From: DQWO01 sp964478545 | Lineage (GTDB): Bacteria > Desulfobacterota > Anaeroferrophillalia > Anaeroferrophillales > Anaeroferrophillaceae | DNA: 64,000 bases | Reading direction: 5' to 3' | Assembly: GCA_964478545.1 (NCBI GenBank) | Contig: CAYZIS010000001.1 | Span: 1 to 64,000, forward strand | Shown: one piece after another, positions 42,292 through 51,590 of the stretch | Layout: each line of letters begins with the position of its first letter | Position numbering within the stretch: the first letter of the stretch is position 1 | Program-made: the position numbers and the translations under genes | The notes under the pieces: generated by a model | Told to the model about the DNA's origin: nothing | The model's database searches: none | Seen by the model: only the letters and a program-made list of their open reading frames with translations

Positions 42292-42978
42292 TCAATGAAT
42301 CTCCTTCCCCTCTAGACCGGGAAGCTGCTGAACCAACCGGGCTATCCCGACATCCGCCAACTCCCTGACTGTCAGCCACTTACCACCTCCACGAAGAAAG
42401 GAACCTAAATTGGTCAAATCTTCACTTAAGCCTTTCTGGGTATGGGAAAACTTACCCGCCCATACCTTTTTCCCCGAACGGGCATCAACCATGACCACTT
42501 CAAAAGCAACCGAAGCCGGCCTGGTTACACCATACGGCCCCCCCACCCGTTCAAGATAGCGGGTAACGGTGCCAAATATTAGCATATCCACTCCCAGCTT
42601 CCGACCAATATTCTTGATCGGAACCAGACCTAAGTTGGAAATAATTGCCAGCACCTCCCGGGGTTCAACTGCCCGGTGCAATCCATAGATGGCAATCTCC
42701 CGGGCCATTGAGGTTGCAACCTGAAGACCAATCTGGCTGGAAACCTGTTCGCATCTAATCTGCTCTTTGGATAGCTGGCAGCTGGTCATGGTTTGGATAT
42801 TGCCATTGCCTCCAGCCAGGTGAAAAGGCAACACGGCAACACTTCCATACGGTGGCACCTTATCCTGGGATGGAGAAATGAGTGTGCCCTTGGTGGCACA
42901 AGAGGACAAGCAAAGTATCAGTCCACAAACAAACAGGCAAAAACAACCATAAAACAATTTCCGGGTTTCCACAGTCAT
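42292..42978 (-). CDS. Lipoprotein of unknown function inside the his operon
   Basis: A 228-residue lipoprotein from ATG 42978 (a TTG 7 codons earlier is the alternative). The hydrophobic stretch ends in the lipobox LSSC. The mature part (VAVLPFHLAGGN, SSQIGLQVATSMAREIAIYG, IGRKLGVDMLIFGTVTRYLE, VAFEVVMVDARSGKKVWAGK) has the pattern of CsgG/TolB-N-like lipoproteins (AVLPF, then G...D.LIFG.V, then V.DA.SGK.VW). It is unrelated to histidine synthesis yet lies between hisH and hisA with gaps of 1 base on the hisA side and 40 on the other. Confidence 0.7.
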   Translation of the reverse strand: MTVETRKLFYGCFCLFVCGLILCLSSCATKGTLISPSQDKVPPYGSVAVLPFHLAGGNGNIQTMTSCQLSKEQIRCEQVSSQIGLQVATSMAREIAIYGLHRAVEPREVLAIISNLGLVPIKNIGRKLGVDMLIFGTVTRYLERVGGPYGVTRPASVAFEVVMVDARSGKKVWAGKFSHTQKGLSEDLTNLGSFLRGGGKWLTVRELADVGIARLVQQLPGLEGKEIH

Positions 42979-43018
42979 AAGAGTCTCTTCGTCCTCCAAA
43001 TAAAAATTTTCCTTACGA

Positions 43019-43660
43019 TCATGATGTCATCACCATTTCGCCAAAAGCCTTAAGGATTTCAAGCCCCTGCAGCTGACTTTTTTCGGGATGGAACTGAGTG
43101 GCAAAAATATTGTCTCGATAAATTGATGAAACAAAATCAATCCCGTAATCAGTGGTCGTGGCAATAACTGCTGGATCTTCGGGAACCACGTAGTAGGAAT
43201 GAACGAAATAAAAGTAGGATTTATCAGCAATATTTTCGAGCAGGGGCGACGAACCCTTTTTATGGATGATATTCCAGCCCATATGGGGAATTTTCAAAAA
43301 ACTTTTCTCATTGTCAGGGTCGACCAGACGATGGGAAAAAGGAACAACCGACCCCTTGATGACATCCAGACCAGGGAAATGCCCAAATTCCTGGCTTTCA
43401 GTAAAAAGCACCTGCAGGCCTAAACAGATACCTAAAAACGGCTTTCCCGAGGAAATTGCCTTCAGAACCGGCTGGATAAGCTTATAATGATCCAGGTTCT
43501 CCATACAATCCTTAAAGGCACCCACCCCTGGAAGGATGACGCCCTTAGCATCAGCTATTTTATCCACGGAGCGGGTAACCTCTGCGGTGAAACCCACCTT
43601 TTCAATCACTTTCTGCACGCTGCGCAGGTTGCCCATGCCATAATCAATGATTGCAATCAT
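43019..43660 (-). CDS. hisH: Imidazole glycerol phosphate synthase, glutaminase subunit
   Basis: A 213-residue class I glutamine amidotransferase. Nucleophile Cys in KPFLGICLGLQVLF, catalytic His-x-Glu in ATQFHPEKSQ, oxyanion region VILPGVGAFKDCM. It supplies ammonia to HisF. The ATG comes 1 base after the hisB stop. Confidence 0.97.
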   Translation of the reverse strand: MIAIIDYGMGNLRSVQKVIEKVGFTAEVTRSVDKIADAKGVILPGVGAFKDCMENLDHYKLIQPVLKAISSGKPFLGICLGLQVLFTESQEFGHFPGLDVIKGSVVPFSHRLVDPDNEKSFLKIPHMGWNIIHKKGSSPLLENIADKSYFYFVHSYYVVPEDPAVIATTTDYGIDFVSSIYRDNIFATQFHPEKSQLQGLEILKAFGEMVMTS

Positions 43661-43661
43661 C

Positions 43662-44264
43662 TCACAGCATTCCTTTGGTGCTTAAAGGCTGGCCGGCAAG
43701 ACTGGCATCAGGAGTCCAAGCCCGTCTTAAAGCATGGGCCAGAGCCTTGAAAACAGCCTCAAAAATATGATGCTGATTCTTTCCATAATGAAGGTTGATG
43801 TGCAGGGTCATGCCCCCATGGCTGGCAAATGCGCGAAAAAACTCTTCCATTAACTCGGTATCCATCACTCCAACTTTTTCCACCATCAACGGCACATTAT
43901 ACGTCAGGTAAGGACGCCTGGAGATATCGACCACCACTGAGCACAGAGCTTCATCCATGGGAATGGTGGCCTGACCATAGCGGGCAATACCGCCACCATC
44001 ACCCAACGCCAAAGCCAAGGCCTGTCCCAGGCAGATTCCCAGATCTTCAACTGTATGATGATAATCAACCTCTAGGTCACCCTGGGCGGATACAGCAATA
44101 TCACTGCAGCTATGCCGGGCAAACAACGTCAACATATGATCCATAAATGGGATGCTGGTGGCGATTGATGCCGTTCCCTGGCCATCCAATAACAGATCCA
44201 GGCTGATATTGGTTTCAGCCGTCTGTCGCTGCACTTTTCCCTGCCGCTGTGTTTTTTTTGTCAT
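43662..44264 (-). CDS. hisB: Imidazoleglycerol-phosphate dehydratase
   Basis: A 200-residue stand-alone HisB dehydratase (no phosphatase domain). Mn-binding motifs HHTVEDLGICLGQAL and, later, HHIFEAVFKALAHALRRAW; N-terminal FMDHMLTLFARHSCSDI. It converts IGP to imidazole-acetol phosphate. The final step genes hisC and hisN are not in view. Confidence 0.97.
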   Translation of the reverse strand: MTKKTQRQGKVQRQTAETNISLDLLLDGQGTASIATSIPFMDHMLTLFARHSCSDIAVSAQGDLEVDYHHTVEDLGICLGQALALALGDGGGIARYGQATIPMDEALCSVVVDISRRPYLTYNVPLMVEKVGVMDTELMEEFFRAFASHGGMTLHINLHYGKNQHHIFEAVFKALAHALRRAWTPDASLAGQPLSTKGML

Positions 44265-44283
44265 ATTATCCTCTCAATCTTTT

Positions 44284-45576
44284 TTAGCTATCTGCCATCC
44301 GCCGTTTGACCGCCAGCCCATGGGCTTCCAGCCCTTCCATACCGGCCAGTTCCTGTACCGGTATAGCATACTTTGCCAGCGAACTCTTAGTAAATGACAG
44401 AATACTGGAACGTTTGAGGAAATCATCCACTCCAAGCGCTGATGAAAAACGGGCGGTGCCGCCAGTAGGCAAAACATGGTTCGGCCCAGCCAGATAATCT
44501 CCCAATGCTTCCGGGGTATAATGACCTAAAAAGATTGCCCCGGCATGTCTGATTGAGCTGAGCGCCGCCAAAGGTTGTGCCACTGCCAGTTCCAGATGTT
44601 CCGCGGCAAATTCATTAGCCAATGACAATGCCTCATCCAAGCTTCCGGTCACAATAATGGCCCCATGTTGCAAAGACTGTCGGGCAATTTTCTGCCGCTG
44701 AAGACCATCCAGTTGAAGGGCCAATTCCCGTTGCACCGCCTCAGCCATTCGGCGATCGGGAGTCATCACTACCGCCATGGCCAGCTCATCGTGTTCGGCC
44801 TGGGAAAGCATATCCGCCGCCACCCATTCCGGGTTGGCGGAATGGTCGGCCAACACCAGAATTTCACTGGGACCGGCAACCATATCAATGCCTACCTGGC
44901 CGAAAACCTGGCGTTTGGCCTGGGCTACATAAATATTTCCCGGACCGACAATTTTATCTACCGCCGGTACGATTTCAGTCCCATAAGCCAAGGCGGCAAC
45001 CGCCTGGGCACCACCAAGGCGAAATACCCGATCAACCCCACATAACTTTGCTGCTGCCAGAACTGCCGGATTATATCCCCGGGCTGCCGGCGACACCATA
45101 ATCACCTCAGATACCCCAGCCACCCGGGCCGGCAGAACATTCATAATCACCGATGATGGATAGGAGGCTTTGCCCCCGGGAACATAAACCCCTACTCTAT
45201 CAAGAGGAGTTACCTTCTGCCCCAACAGCACCCCTGGTTCATGGTCTTCAAACCAGGACTGGCGCAATTGACGCTGATGGTAACGCGTCACCCGCTCAAT
45301 GGCAAGATTAAGATGGACAAGTTCATCCGCTGGCAACGATTCCAAGGCATCATTCAATTCGGAAGCCGAAACCTCCAAAGAAACTTCAGCCAAATCCAGG
45401 TCATCAAAAGTACGGCTATAGTGGAACAATGCCGCATCACCTTCTCTGCGAACCCGATCAATAATCTCTCTGACTGTCTGCTCTACTTCCCTGGTCAGCT
45501 CTGGATTCCGCTCACATAATTTCCTGAAAAAAGGCTGAAAATCACTGGCAGAACTGTCATAAATGGCAACCGGCAT
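44284..45576 (-). CDS. hisD: Histidinol dehydrogenase
   Basis: A 430-residue HisD. NAD- and Zn-binding motifs: VYVPGGKASYPSSVIMNVLPA, GGAQAVAALAYGTE, KIVGPGNIYVAQAKRQVFG, DMVAGPSEILVLAD, and EHLELAV, NHVLPTGGTARF (catalytic His/Glu). It oxidises histidinol to histidine in two steps. hisG, hisC, hisI and hisE are not in this cluster and must lie elsewhere. Confidence 0.97.
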   Translation of the reverse strand: MPVAIYDSSASDFQPFFRKLCERNPELTREVEQTVREIIDRVRREGDAALFHYSRTFDDLDLAEVSLEVSASELNDALESLPADELVHLNLAIERVTRYHQRQLRQSWFEDHEPGVLLGQKVTPLDRVGVYVPGGKASYPSSVIMNVLPARVAGVSEVIMVSPAARGYNPAVLAAAKLCGVDRVFRLGGAQAVAALAYGTEIVPAVDKIVGPGNIYVAQAKRQVFGQVGIDMVAGPSEILVLADHSANPEWVAADMLSQAEHDELAMAVVMTPDRRMAEAVQRELALQLDGLQRQKIARQSLQHGAIIVTGSLDEALSLANEFAAEHLELAVAQPLAALSSIRHAGAIFLGHYTPEALGDYLAGPNHVLPTGGTARFSSALGVDDFLKRSSILSFTKSSLAKYAIPVQELAGMEGLEAHGLAVKRRMADS

Positions 45577-45605
45577 GTGCTCTCCTGTATTTTAATCGCT
45601 TTCCA

Positions 45606-46958
45606 TCATGAATTTGTAGGGGCGGCACCCTGTGGCCGCCCGGACAATGGGCAACCACGGGGGGTTGCCCCTACGATTGCAGTTTCTCTTCTAATATCAG
45701 CACCAAGAACCTGCAATTTTTTTTCAAACTGGTAATATCCCCGATCCAGATGATAAACCCGGGAGACAATGGTTTCTCCTTCTGCTGCCAGACCTGCCAA
45801 TACCAAGCTGGCACTGGCCCGAAGGTCGGAGGCCATAACCGGAGCACCGGAAAGCTTATTAGACCCTTTAATAATGGCGCTGCGCCCCTCAACTTCAATA
45901 TCAGCACCCATACGCTGCAACTCAAAAACATGCATAAAACGATTCTCAAAGACCGTTTCCGTAATCACACTGGTTCCCCGGGCCAAACACATGAGTACCA
46001 TAAACTGGGCTTGAACATCAGTCGCAAAGCCGGGATAAGGCATGGTCTTCACATCAATACCTGTAAGAGGTCGCTGGCTTACAACTCGGACATCAACACC
46101 ACTATGACCCAATTCTCCCTTTTTACCCACTGGACTAATTACCAATCCGGCTTCCTGCAATTTAGCAACCTCCGCCGCCATTTTGGCAAGAGGACAGTTT
46201 TTAATCAAAAAATCACCATTAGTCACTCCACAGGCCACTACCAGGGTCGCAGCTTCGATGCGATCCGGCATGATTTCATACTCCACCGGATGGAGTTTAT
46301 TCACCCCCTCAATAGTGATGGTAGACGTTCCTTCGCCCACAATTTCAGCTCCCATCTGCCGCAGGCAGATGGCCAGATCACACACTTCCGGCTCCCGGGC
46401 GGCATTGCGCAAAACCGTTGTTCCATGAGCCAGAGTTGCAGCCATCATCAAATTTTCCGTGCCGGTCACCGTCGGCAGGTCAAAAGTAATATCAGCACCA
46501 TGAAGCCGCTGGGCTTGACCATAGATAAATCCATGCTCTACTTTTATGCTTGCACCCATCATTTCCAGGCCGCTAATATGCAGGTTGACCGGCCGGGCGC
46601 CAATGGCACAACCACCCGGCAGTGAGACAGCAGCCTCACCAAAACGGGCCAGCAAGGGGCCGAGAACCAGAATCGAAGCCCGCATGGTCTTTACCAAATC
46701 ATAAGAAGCTTCCAGGATTGAAACACCGGAAGCATCAATTTCAACCACCTCTTCATGAGCATAAACCTTTGCGCCCATGGTTGAAAGCAATGTACAGATG
46801 GTTGAGATATCCCGTAGACGGGGAACATTACTAAATCTGCTGCTGCCTGCGGAAACCAGCAGGCTGGAAGCAAGAATAGGTAAGGCGGCATTTTTAGCCC
46901 CACTGACTGCCACTTCTCCAGCCAGCCTATGTCCACCTTTGACTATGATTTTATCCAT
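45606..46958 (-). CDS. murA: UDP-N-acetylglucosamine 1-carboxyvinyltransferase with a repeat-encoded tail
   Basis: A 450-residue MurA, first committed enzyme of peptidoglycan synthesis. The N-terminus has VKGGHRLAGEVAVSGAKNA, the catalytic Cys is in LPGGCAIGARPVNLHI (fosfomycin target), and the end of the conserved fold is YHLDRGYYQFEKKLQVLGAD. The last 24 residues (AIVGATPRGC...GAAPTNS) come from an intergenic-type repeat at 45616-45674 and are absent from ordinary MurA, which explains the extra length. The start overlaps the end of prmC by 16 bases. Confidence 0.96.
   Translation of the reverse strand: MDKIIVKGGHRLAGEVAVSGAKNAALPILASSLLVSAGSSRFSNVPRLRDISTICTLLSTMGAKVYAHEEVVEIDASGVSILEASYDLVKTMRASILVLGPLLARFGEAAVSLPGGCAIGARPVNLHISGLEMMGASIKVEHGFIYGQAQRLHGADITFDLPTVTGTENLMMAATLAHGTTVLRNAAREPEVCDLAICLRQMGAEIVGEGTSTITIEGVNKLHPVEYEIMPDRIEAATLVVACGVTNGDFLIKNCPLAKMAAEVAKLQEAGLVISPVGKKGELGHSGVDVRVVSQRPLTGIDVKTMPYPGFATDVQAQFMVLMCLARGTSVITETVFENRFMHVFELQRMGADIEVEGRSAIIKGSNKLSGAPVMASDLRASASLVLAGLAAEGETIVSRVYHLDRGYYQFEKKLQVLGADIRRETAIVGATPRGCPLSGRPQGAAPTNS
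45616..45674. repeat. R7 GC-rich inverted repeat inside the murA 3' end
   Basis: A 59-bp element beginning GTAGGGGCGGCACCCTGTGG and ending GGGGGTTGCCCCTAC, with inverted ends (GTAGGGGC/GCCCCTAC). Elements with this wording are a familiar intergenic repeat type in many genomes (established knowledge, from memory). Here it is translated as the C-terminal tail of MurA. Confidence 0.7.
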
Positions 46959-47821
46959 CGCCCGATAACTACCCTTTCTATTCCCTGAAGATCCAAAGCC
47001 GTATCTAAACTATGGGGATTCTGCTCAGCCAACAGTACTCTTACTTTTTCCGCCTGGCCATCTCCCACTTCTACCAGCAGAAAACCTCCGGCCGGCAGTA
47101 GAGTTGAAATCCTTTGGCTTATCACCCGATAATAATCCAGGCCGTCAGCCCCCCCATCCAGGGCATTTCGAGGCTCTTTCCTGACTTCTGTGGCCAAACT
47201 TTCCAACTCCACCGTAGGAATATATGGTGGGTTGCTAAGAATGATATTCCAGCTCTGATCCGGCTCAGGCCGGACGGCAGCCAGATCGGCTACGGAGAAT
47301 ACAACCCGTTCCAATTTCAGCAGCCTGGCATTGTTGCTGGCGGTTTCCACCGCCTTGGAGCTAAGATCAAATCCCAACCAGTTAAACCCGGCATGGGCTT
47401 GAAAATGGTGAGCCAGGGACAGGAGAATATTGCCGCTACCAGTACCTAAATCCACCACGGTTCCGCCAGTTGAATAATGCTGACTTATAATGGCAATGGC
47501 GGCCTCAACCAGATGCTCAGTTTCGGGACGTGGAATAAGCACTTCCGGATTCACCATGAAGGGTAAAGACCAGAACTCTTTTTGCCCGAGAATATAGGCA
47601 ATGGGCTCCCGTTCCCGCCGCCTGATAAGTAATTTTTTAAAAGCTGCCCGTTCCGCGGCCGAAGTTGGCCGGTCATAGTTCAAATATAAATCAATTCGAT
47701 CACAAGACAGCACCTTGGCCAGCAACAGTTCTACATCAAGTCGTGGCGTACTGACACCATATTTCTGCAGATAAGGGACTGCCCAACTCAACAATTTTAT
47801 TACCGTCCAGCTTTCACTCAT
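46943..47821 (-). CDS. prmC: Peptide chain release factor N5-glutamine methyltransferase
   Basis: A 292-residue PrmC/HemK. SAM-binding VVDLGTGSGNILLSLA and catalytic NPPY in IILSNPPYIPTVE; N-terminal helical domain with RLDVELLLAKVL. It methylates the Gln of the GGQ motif of release factors. It overlaps prfA by 4 bases, its usual partner gene. Confidence 0.95.
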   Translation of the reverse strand: MSESWTVIKLLSWAVPYLQKYGVSTPRLDVELLLAKVLSCDRIDLYLNYDRPTSAAERAAFKKLLIRRREREPIAYILGQKEFWSLPFMVNPEVLIPRPETEHLVEAAIAIISQHYSTGGTVVDLGTGSGNILLSLAHHFQAHAGFNWLGFDLSSKAVETASNNARLLKLERVVFSVADLAAVRPEPDQSWNIILSNPPYIPTVELESLATEVRKEPRNALDGGADGLDYYRVISQRISTLLPAGGFLLVEVGDGQAEKVRVLLAEQNPHSLDTALDLQGIERVVIGRWIKS

Positions 47822-48891
47822 CCCTGTCCGGCCTTCAATGCCTCAGCCTGATAAAAGGTCGTCAATGCTTCAATGATCTCATCAAGATCCCCGGCCATCA
47901 CTTGGTCAAGCTTATGTAAAGTCAGACCTATACGATGATCTGTAACCCTCCCTTGGGGAAAATTGTAGGTGCGTATCCGTTCACTTCGATCCCCGGAACC
48001 CACCTGCTGACGCCGATCAGCGGAAATCTGATCATGTTGTTCCTGCTGCTTCAGATCAAATAACCTGGCTTTGAGAATCTGCATACCCTTCGCCTTATTT
48101 TTGTGCTGCGATTTCTCATCCTGGCAGGAAACCACCAATCCAGTGGGAATATGGGTTATCCGCACAGCTGAGTCCGTAGTATTAACACTTTGTCCTCCGG
48201 GCCCGGAAGCCCGGTAAACATCAATCCGCAAATCATTGGGATTAATGTTAAGCTCTACATCATCCGCTTCAGGTAATATTGCCACGGTCACCGCGGAGGT
48301 ATGGATACGACCCTGGGATTCAGTAGAAGGAACCCGTTGAACCCGGTGAACGCCGCTTTCATATTTCAGCTGACTGTACACCCGCTTCCCCTGGACCAGA
48401 GCAATAACTTCCTTGAATCCACCAACTCCAATCATATTCTGGCTTAAAATTTCAACTTTCCAGTGGCGCTGATCGGCATAACGACTATACATGCGAAACA
48501 GGTCCGCAGCAAACAGGGCTGCCTCATCACCACCGGTTCCAGCACGGATTTCGAGCACCACATTCTTCTCATCATTGGGATCCTTAGGCAGCAGCAGGTG
48601 GCGCAGCTTATGCACCAGCAATTCTTTCTTTCCCAATAAATCCGGCAATTCTTCCTGGGCCAGGGATTTCAATTCTTCATCATCACCCTGAATAAACCCC
48701 TGATATTCCTCCAATTCCGCTTCAACCTCTTTATATTCACGGTAGGACATCACTACGGGACGTAATTCCGCCGCTTGTTTCGCCGTGGATCGAAATCGTT
48801 TGGGGTCAACCGCAATCTCCGGCTGCATCATTTCCCGTTCCAAATCAATAAATCTTTCTTCCACTTCACCTAGCTTAGAAAACATAATCAC
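47818..48891 (-). CDS. prfA: Peptide chain release factor 1
   Basis: A 357-residue RF1 with the peptidyl-hydrolysis motif ASGPGGQSVNTTDSAV, the PxT-type recognition region RVPSTESQGRIHTSAVTV (PST), and the C-terminal RTYNFPQGRVTDHRI. It recognises UAA and UAG. It is translationally coupled to prmC (overlap ATGA). Confidence 0.97.
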   Translation of the reverse strand: MIMFSKLGEVEERFIDLEREMMQPEIAVDPKRFRSTAKQAAELRPVVMSYREYKEVEAELEEYQGFIQGDDEELKSLAQEELPDLLGKKELLVHKLRHLLLPKDPNDEKNVVLEIRAGTGGDEAALFAADLFRMYSRYADQRHWKVEILSQNMIGVGGFKEVIALVQGKRVYSQLKYESGVHRVQRVPSTESQGRIHTSAVTVAILPEADDVELNINPNDLRIDVYRASGPGGQSVNTTDSAVRITHIPTGLVVSCQDEKSQHKNKAKGMQILKARLFDLKQQEQHDQISADRRQQVGSGDRSERIRTYNFPQGRVTDHRIGLTLHKLDQVMAGDLDEIIEALTTFYQAEALKAGQG

Positions 48892-49012
48892 GACCTTTGG
48901 AAATTTTCACCAAAAAAACAAAAAGCAGGGCGCCTATAGACCCTGCCTGCAACCGTTGTATAACTATTTCATTTTCCACCATCACCAGCCGGTGAAAGTT
49001 TCGCCTGGAATT

Positions 49013-49702
49013 CTACTCCAATTTACCAAATTCCAACCGCACAACCTTCACCTCCCCGCAACTCATTGGCCCTTCCGGGCAAGGTCCGGAAAGACAGGCT
49101 GGACCGGCATCATGAAAAAGTGGAAATGCAATCTTCCTCAACTGGCGTAATATCTCCGTGGCCAGCGCTCTGATTTCCCACTGGGCCCGACGACAGCAAC
49201 GAAGCCGAAAAAAATGACGCAACTCCCGGGCATTCATGGTCATCACCAACCGGGTATCAGCAGCATTGGGAAGGACAAACCTCGCATCTTCAGCCGGAAT
49301 GTCCCGTTTGCGCAGGTGGCGATAAAGCTCTGCCAGCTGCCCCATCATTCTATCATATTCCCGATGTAAAGATTCATTTTGCAGGATAGACGGTGGAACT
49401 TGATAGGAAAAGCCCTCATCAAAGCTGACATATCGCTGGCTTTGCTGGGAAAAGGAAGCTAGACGATGCCGGACCAACTGGTGGCTGAGTACCCGGGAAA
49501 CCCCTTCAATTCCAAGAGAAAATGAAGCGTGCTCCAACACGGACTCATGCCCCAGAGCTAAAACTTTTCCAATCAACTGCTGGTCTTCGTCAAGGGTACT
49601 ACACCGCAGATTCTCAATATCCAAGGACGAATAGCACAGGCGGGCAGCCATGGCCACCACTTTTACCGGCTCTGCCGTATGAGCAAGGACAGTAACCTGC
49701 AA
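49013..49702 (-). CDS. thyX: Flavin-dependent thymidylate synthase
   Basis: A 229-residue ThyX. The signature R-H-R-x7-S motif is RHRLASFSQQSQRY; other conserved parts are GHESVLEHASFSLGIEGVSR and the C-terminal NARELRHFFRLRCC. It makes dTMP from dUMP with FAD and methylene-tetrahydrofolate and replaces ThyA, as in many anaerobes. Three bases separate it from rpmE. The last ~30 residues carry several Cys (GPACLSGPCPEGPMSCGEV), an uncommon tail for the family. Confidence 0.95.
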   Translation of the reverse strand: MQVTVLAHTAEPVKVVAMAARLCYSSLDIENLRCSTLDEDQQLIGKVLALGHESVLEHASFSLGIEGVSRVLSHQLVRHRLASFSQQSQRYVSFDEGFSYQVPPSILQNESLHREYDRMMGQLAELYRHLRKRDIPAEDARFVLPNAADTRLVMTMNARELRHFFRLRCCRRAQWEIRALATEILRQLRKIAFPLFHDAGPACLSGPCPEGPMSCGEVKVVRLEFGKLE

Positions 49703-49705
49703 GAA

Positions 49706-49912
49706 CTAATTTTCCGCTTTGCCGTATTTACGCCGGAACTTCTCTATCCGACCAGCTGTATCAAGCAATTTCTGCTTACCGGTATAAAAAGGATGACACT
49801 CAGAACAAATCTCAACCTTTATCTCCGGGATGGTTGCTCGGGTTTCGAAACTGTTTCCACAGGCACACGTTACTTTACAGGTATCATATTTAGGATGTAT
49901 ATCTTTCTTCAT
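49706..49912 (-). CDS. rpmE: 50S ribosomal protein L31 (zinc type)
   Basis: A 68-residue L31 with the zinc-binding cysteines in CKVTCACGN and CSECHPFYTG, so it is the C+ form rather than the zinc-independent paralogue. MKKDIHPKYDT is the usual N-terminus. It leads the run rpmE-thyX-prfA-prmC-murA-hisDBH. Confidence 0.96.
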   Translation of the reverse strand: MKKDIHPKYDTCKVTCACGNSFETRATIPEIKVEICSECHPFYTGKQKLLDTAGRIEKFRRKYGKAEN

Positions 49913-50030
49913 GAGCTACTCTCAACCTCCTGTTCGGCGCATTTTTCAATGCGCTGGTATTTAATGTGACAAATTAAAACAAGTAGTTAGCCGGAACTGG
50001 CTGTTTTTGTCAATTATTTTTTTCTCTTTT

Positions 50031-50100
50031 AGTAACATACTCCTGAATTTCTGTCACTCTTTTCAGTACCCCCTTGAGGGGTATAAAAAACAAGAAAATT
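50031..50100 (-). repeat. R6 repeat, third copy
   Basis: Reverse complement of the R6 sequences at 836 and 6108, with the intact TACCCC/GGGGTA stem. Together with R1 copy H it forms the same composite as 5942-6168, inverted. Confidence 0.7.
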
Positions 50101-50111
50101 CCACTTTCCGT

Positions 50112-50275
50112 CTAGCATTGTCGGGAATACATTTCAGGATGTTCGGGCTTGGCTAGCAGCGGGTTTGGCTGCCGAACGAATCACCAGGACGGTGATTCGC
50201 GGCGGACGCCTCGGAGCCGGCCATGGACGGCCGGCGAGAATGAGCGAAAGCCATGCCGGAACATCCTCAGAAAAT
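50112..50275 (+). repeat. R1 repeat, long form (copy H)
   Basis: Contains CAGGATGTTCGGGCTTGGCT at the left, the box GAACGAATCACC with its neighbour GGTGATTCGCGGCGGACG, GGCCGGCGAGAATGAGCG and CATGCCGGAACATCC at the right; the ends are inverted (GGATGTTC/GGAACATCC). It fills most of the 430-bp gap between rpmE and rho. Confidence 0.75.
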
Positions 50276-50342
50276 TTATTTTGGGTTATGGCCGTTGACC
50301 TTCCTTGACCTTTTATACGCCATTTTTGCCGCAGCCAGATTC

Positions 50343-51590
50343 CTAACGGTTCATGGAATCAAGAAACTCCGCATTATTTTTGGTGCCTTCCATTTTTTCC
50401 ATCAAAAATTCCATGCTTTCCACCACTCCCATGGGTTGGAGAAATTTTCTCAATATCCATACCAGCTGCAGGTCCCGTTTACTCATCAACAAATCTTCTC
50501 TTCTGGTGCCTGAACGAGCAATATCAAAGGCAGGAAAAGTCCGTTTATCTGCCAGTCTCCGATCAAGATGGATCTCCATATTCCCCGTTCCCTTAAATTC
50601 TTCAAAAATAACATCATCCATGCGACTGCCGGTTTCAATCAAGGCGGTTGAAATAATGGTCAGGGAACCACCTTCCTCGATATTTCTGGCTGCGCCGAAA
50701 AAGCGCTTTGGTTTATGCAAGGCATTGGAATCAACCCCACCGGAAAGCACCTTGCCACTGGAAGGAACGATGATATTATATGCCCGTGCCAACCGGGTAA
50801 TACTATCCAGCAAAATAACCACATCATGCTTATGTTCCACCAGTCTTTTAGCTTTTTCTACGACCATTTCCGCCACCTGCACATGTCGCTGGGCAGGTTC
50901 GTCAAAGGTCGATGATATCACCTCACCGTTTACCGATCGCTGCATATCAGTCACCTCTTCCGGCCGTTCATCAATAAGCAGGACAATCAGGGTAATCTCG
51001 GGATGGTTGGCCGTCAGGCTATTGGCAATATTTTTCAGCAGTACGGTTTTACCGGTCCGGGGTGGCGCCACAATCAGGCCACGCTGGCCTTTGCCTATGG
51101 GAGTCATCATGTCCATGATCCTCATGGCATAGTTATCGTGCTCCCGTTCCAAGGTGAAGCGTTCATCAGGAAAAAGGGGGGTCAGATTGTCAAATAAAAT
51201 TTTATCCCTGGCAATCTCGGGATTTTCATGGTTAACCGCCCGGACCTTCAAAAGGGCAAAATAACGCTCAGTTTCCTTTGGCGAGCGGATCTGCCCTGAG
51301 ACGGTATCGCCGGTACGTAAATTAAACCGCCGGATCTGGGAAGGCGAAACATAAATATCATCTGGGCCTGAAAGGTAATTATAATCCGGAGCCCGCAAAA
51401 AACCAAACCCATCAGGGAGAATTTCCAGCACTCCTGAACCTTGAATCATACCATTTTTATTGGTATGGGCCTGCAGTAAAGCGAAAATCAGGTCCTGCTT
51501 GCGCATGCCGGCAGCCCCTTCAACCTTCAATTCCTTGGCCAATGCCGTGAGGTCGGAAATCTTCTTGGTTTTCAGTTCGTTTAAATTCAT
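50343..51590 (-). CDS. rho: Transcription termination factor Rho
   Basis: A 415-residue Rho hexameric helicase of standard length. N-terminal RNA-binding fold (LEILPDGFGFLRAPDYNYL), Walker A LIVAPPRTGKTVLLKNIA, Walker B VVILLDSITRLARAYN, and the secondary-site Q/R-loops KVLSGGVDSNALHKPKRFFG. GAGG lies ahead of the ATG. A sigma-70-like promoter sits about 330 bases upstream on the minus strand, leaving a leader of about 320 nt. Confidence 0.97.
   Translation of the reverse strand: MNLNELKTKKISDLTALAKELKVEGAAGMRKQDLIFALLQAHTNKNGMIQGSGVLEILPDGFGFLRAPDYNYLSGPDDIYVSPSQIRRFNLRTGDTVSGQIRSPKETERYFALLKVRAVNHENPEIARDKILFDNLTPLFPDERFTLEREHDNYAMRIMDMMTPIGKGQRGLIVAPPRTGKTVLLKNIANSLTANHPEITLIVLLIDERPEEVTDMQRSVNGEVISSTFDEPAQRHVQVAEMVVEKAKRLVEHKHDVVILLDSITRLARAYNIIVPSSGKVLSGGVDSNALHKPKRFFGAARNIEEGGSLTIISTALIETGSRMDDVIFEEFKGTGNMEIHLDRRLADKRTFPAFDIARSGTRREDLLMSKRDLQLVWILRKFLQPMGVVESMEFLMEKMEGTKNNAEFLDSMNR

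Noticed and set aside
45750..46625. 291-codon frame on the plus strand
   Set aside because: Antisense to murA with no recognisable family and no ribosome-binding site.
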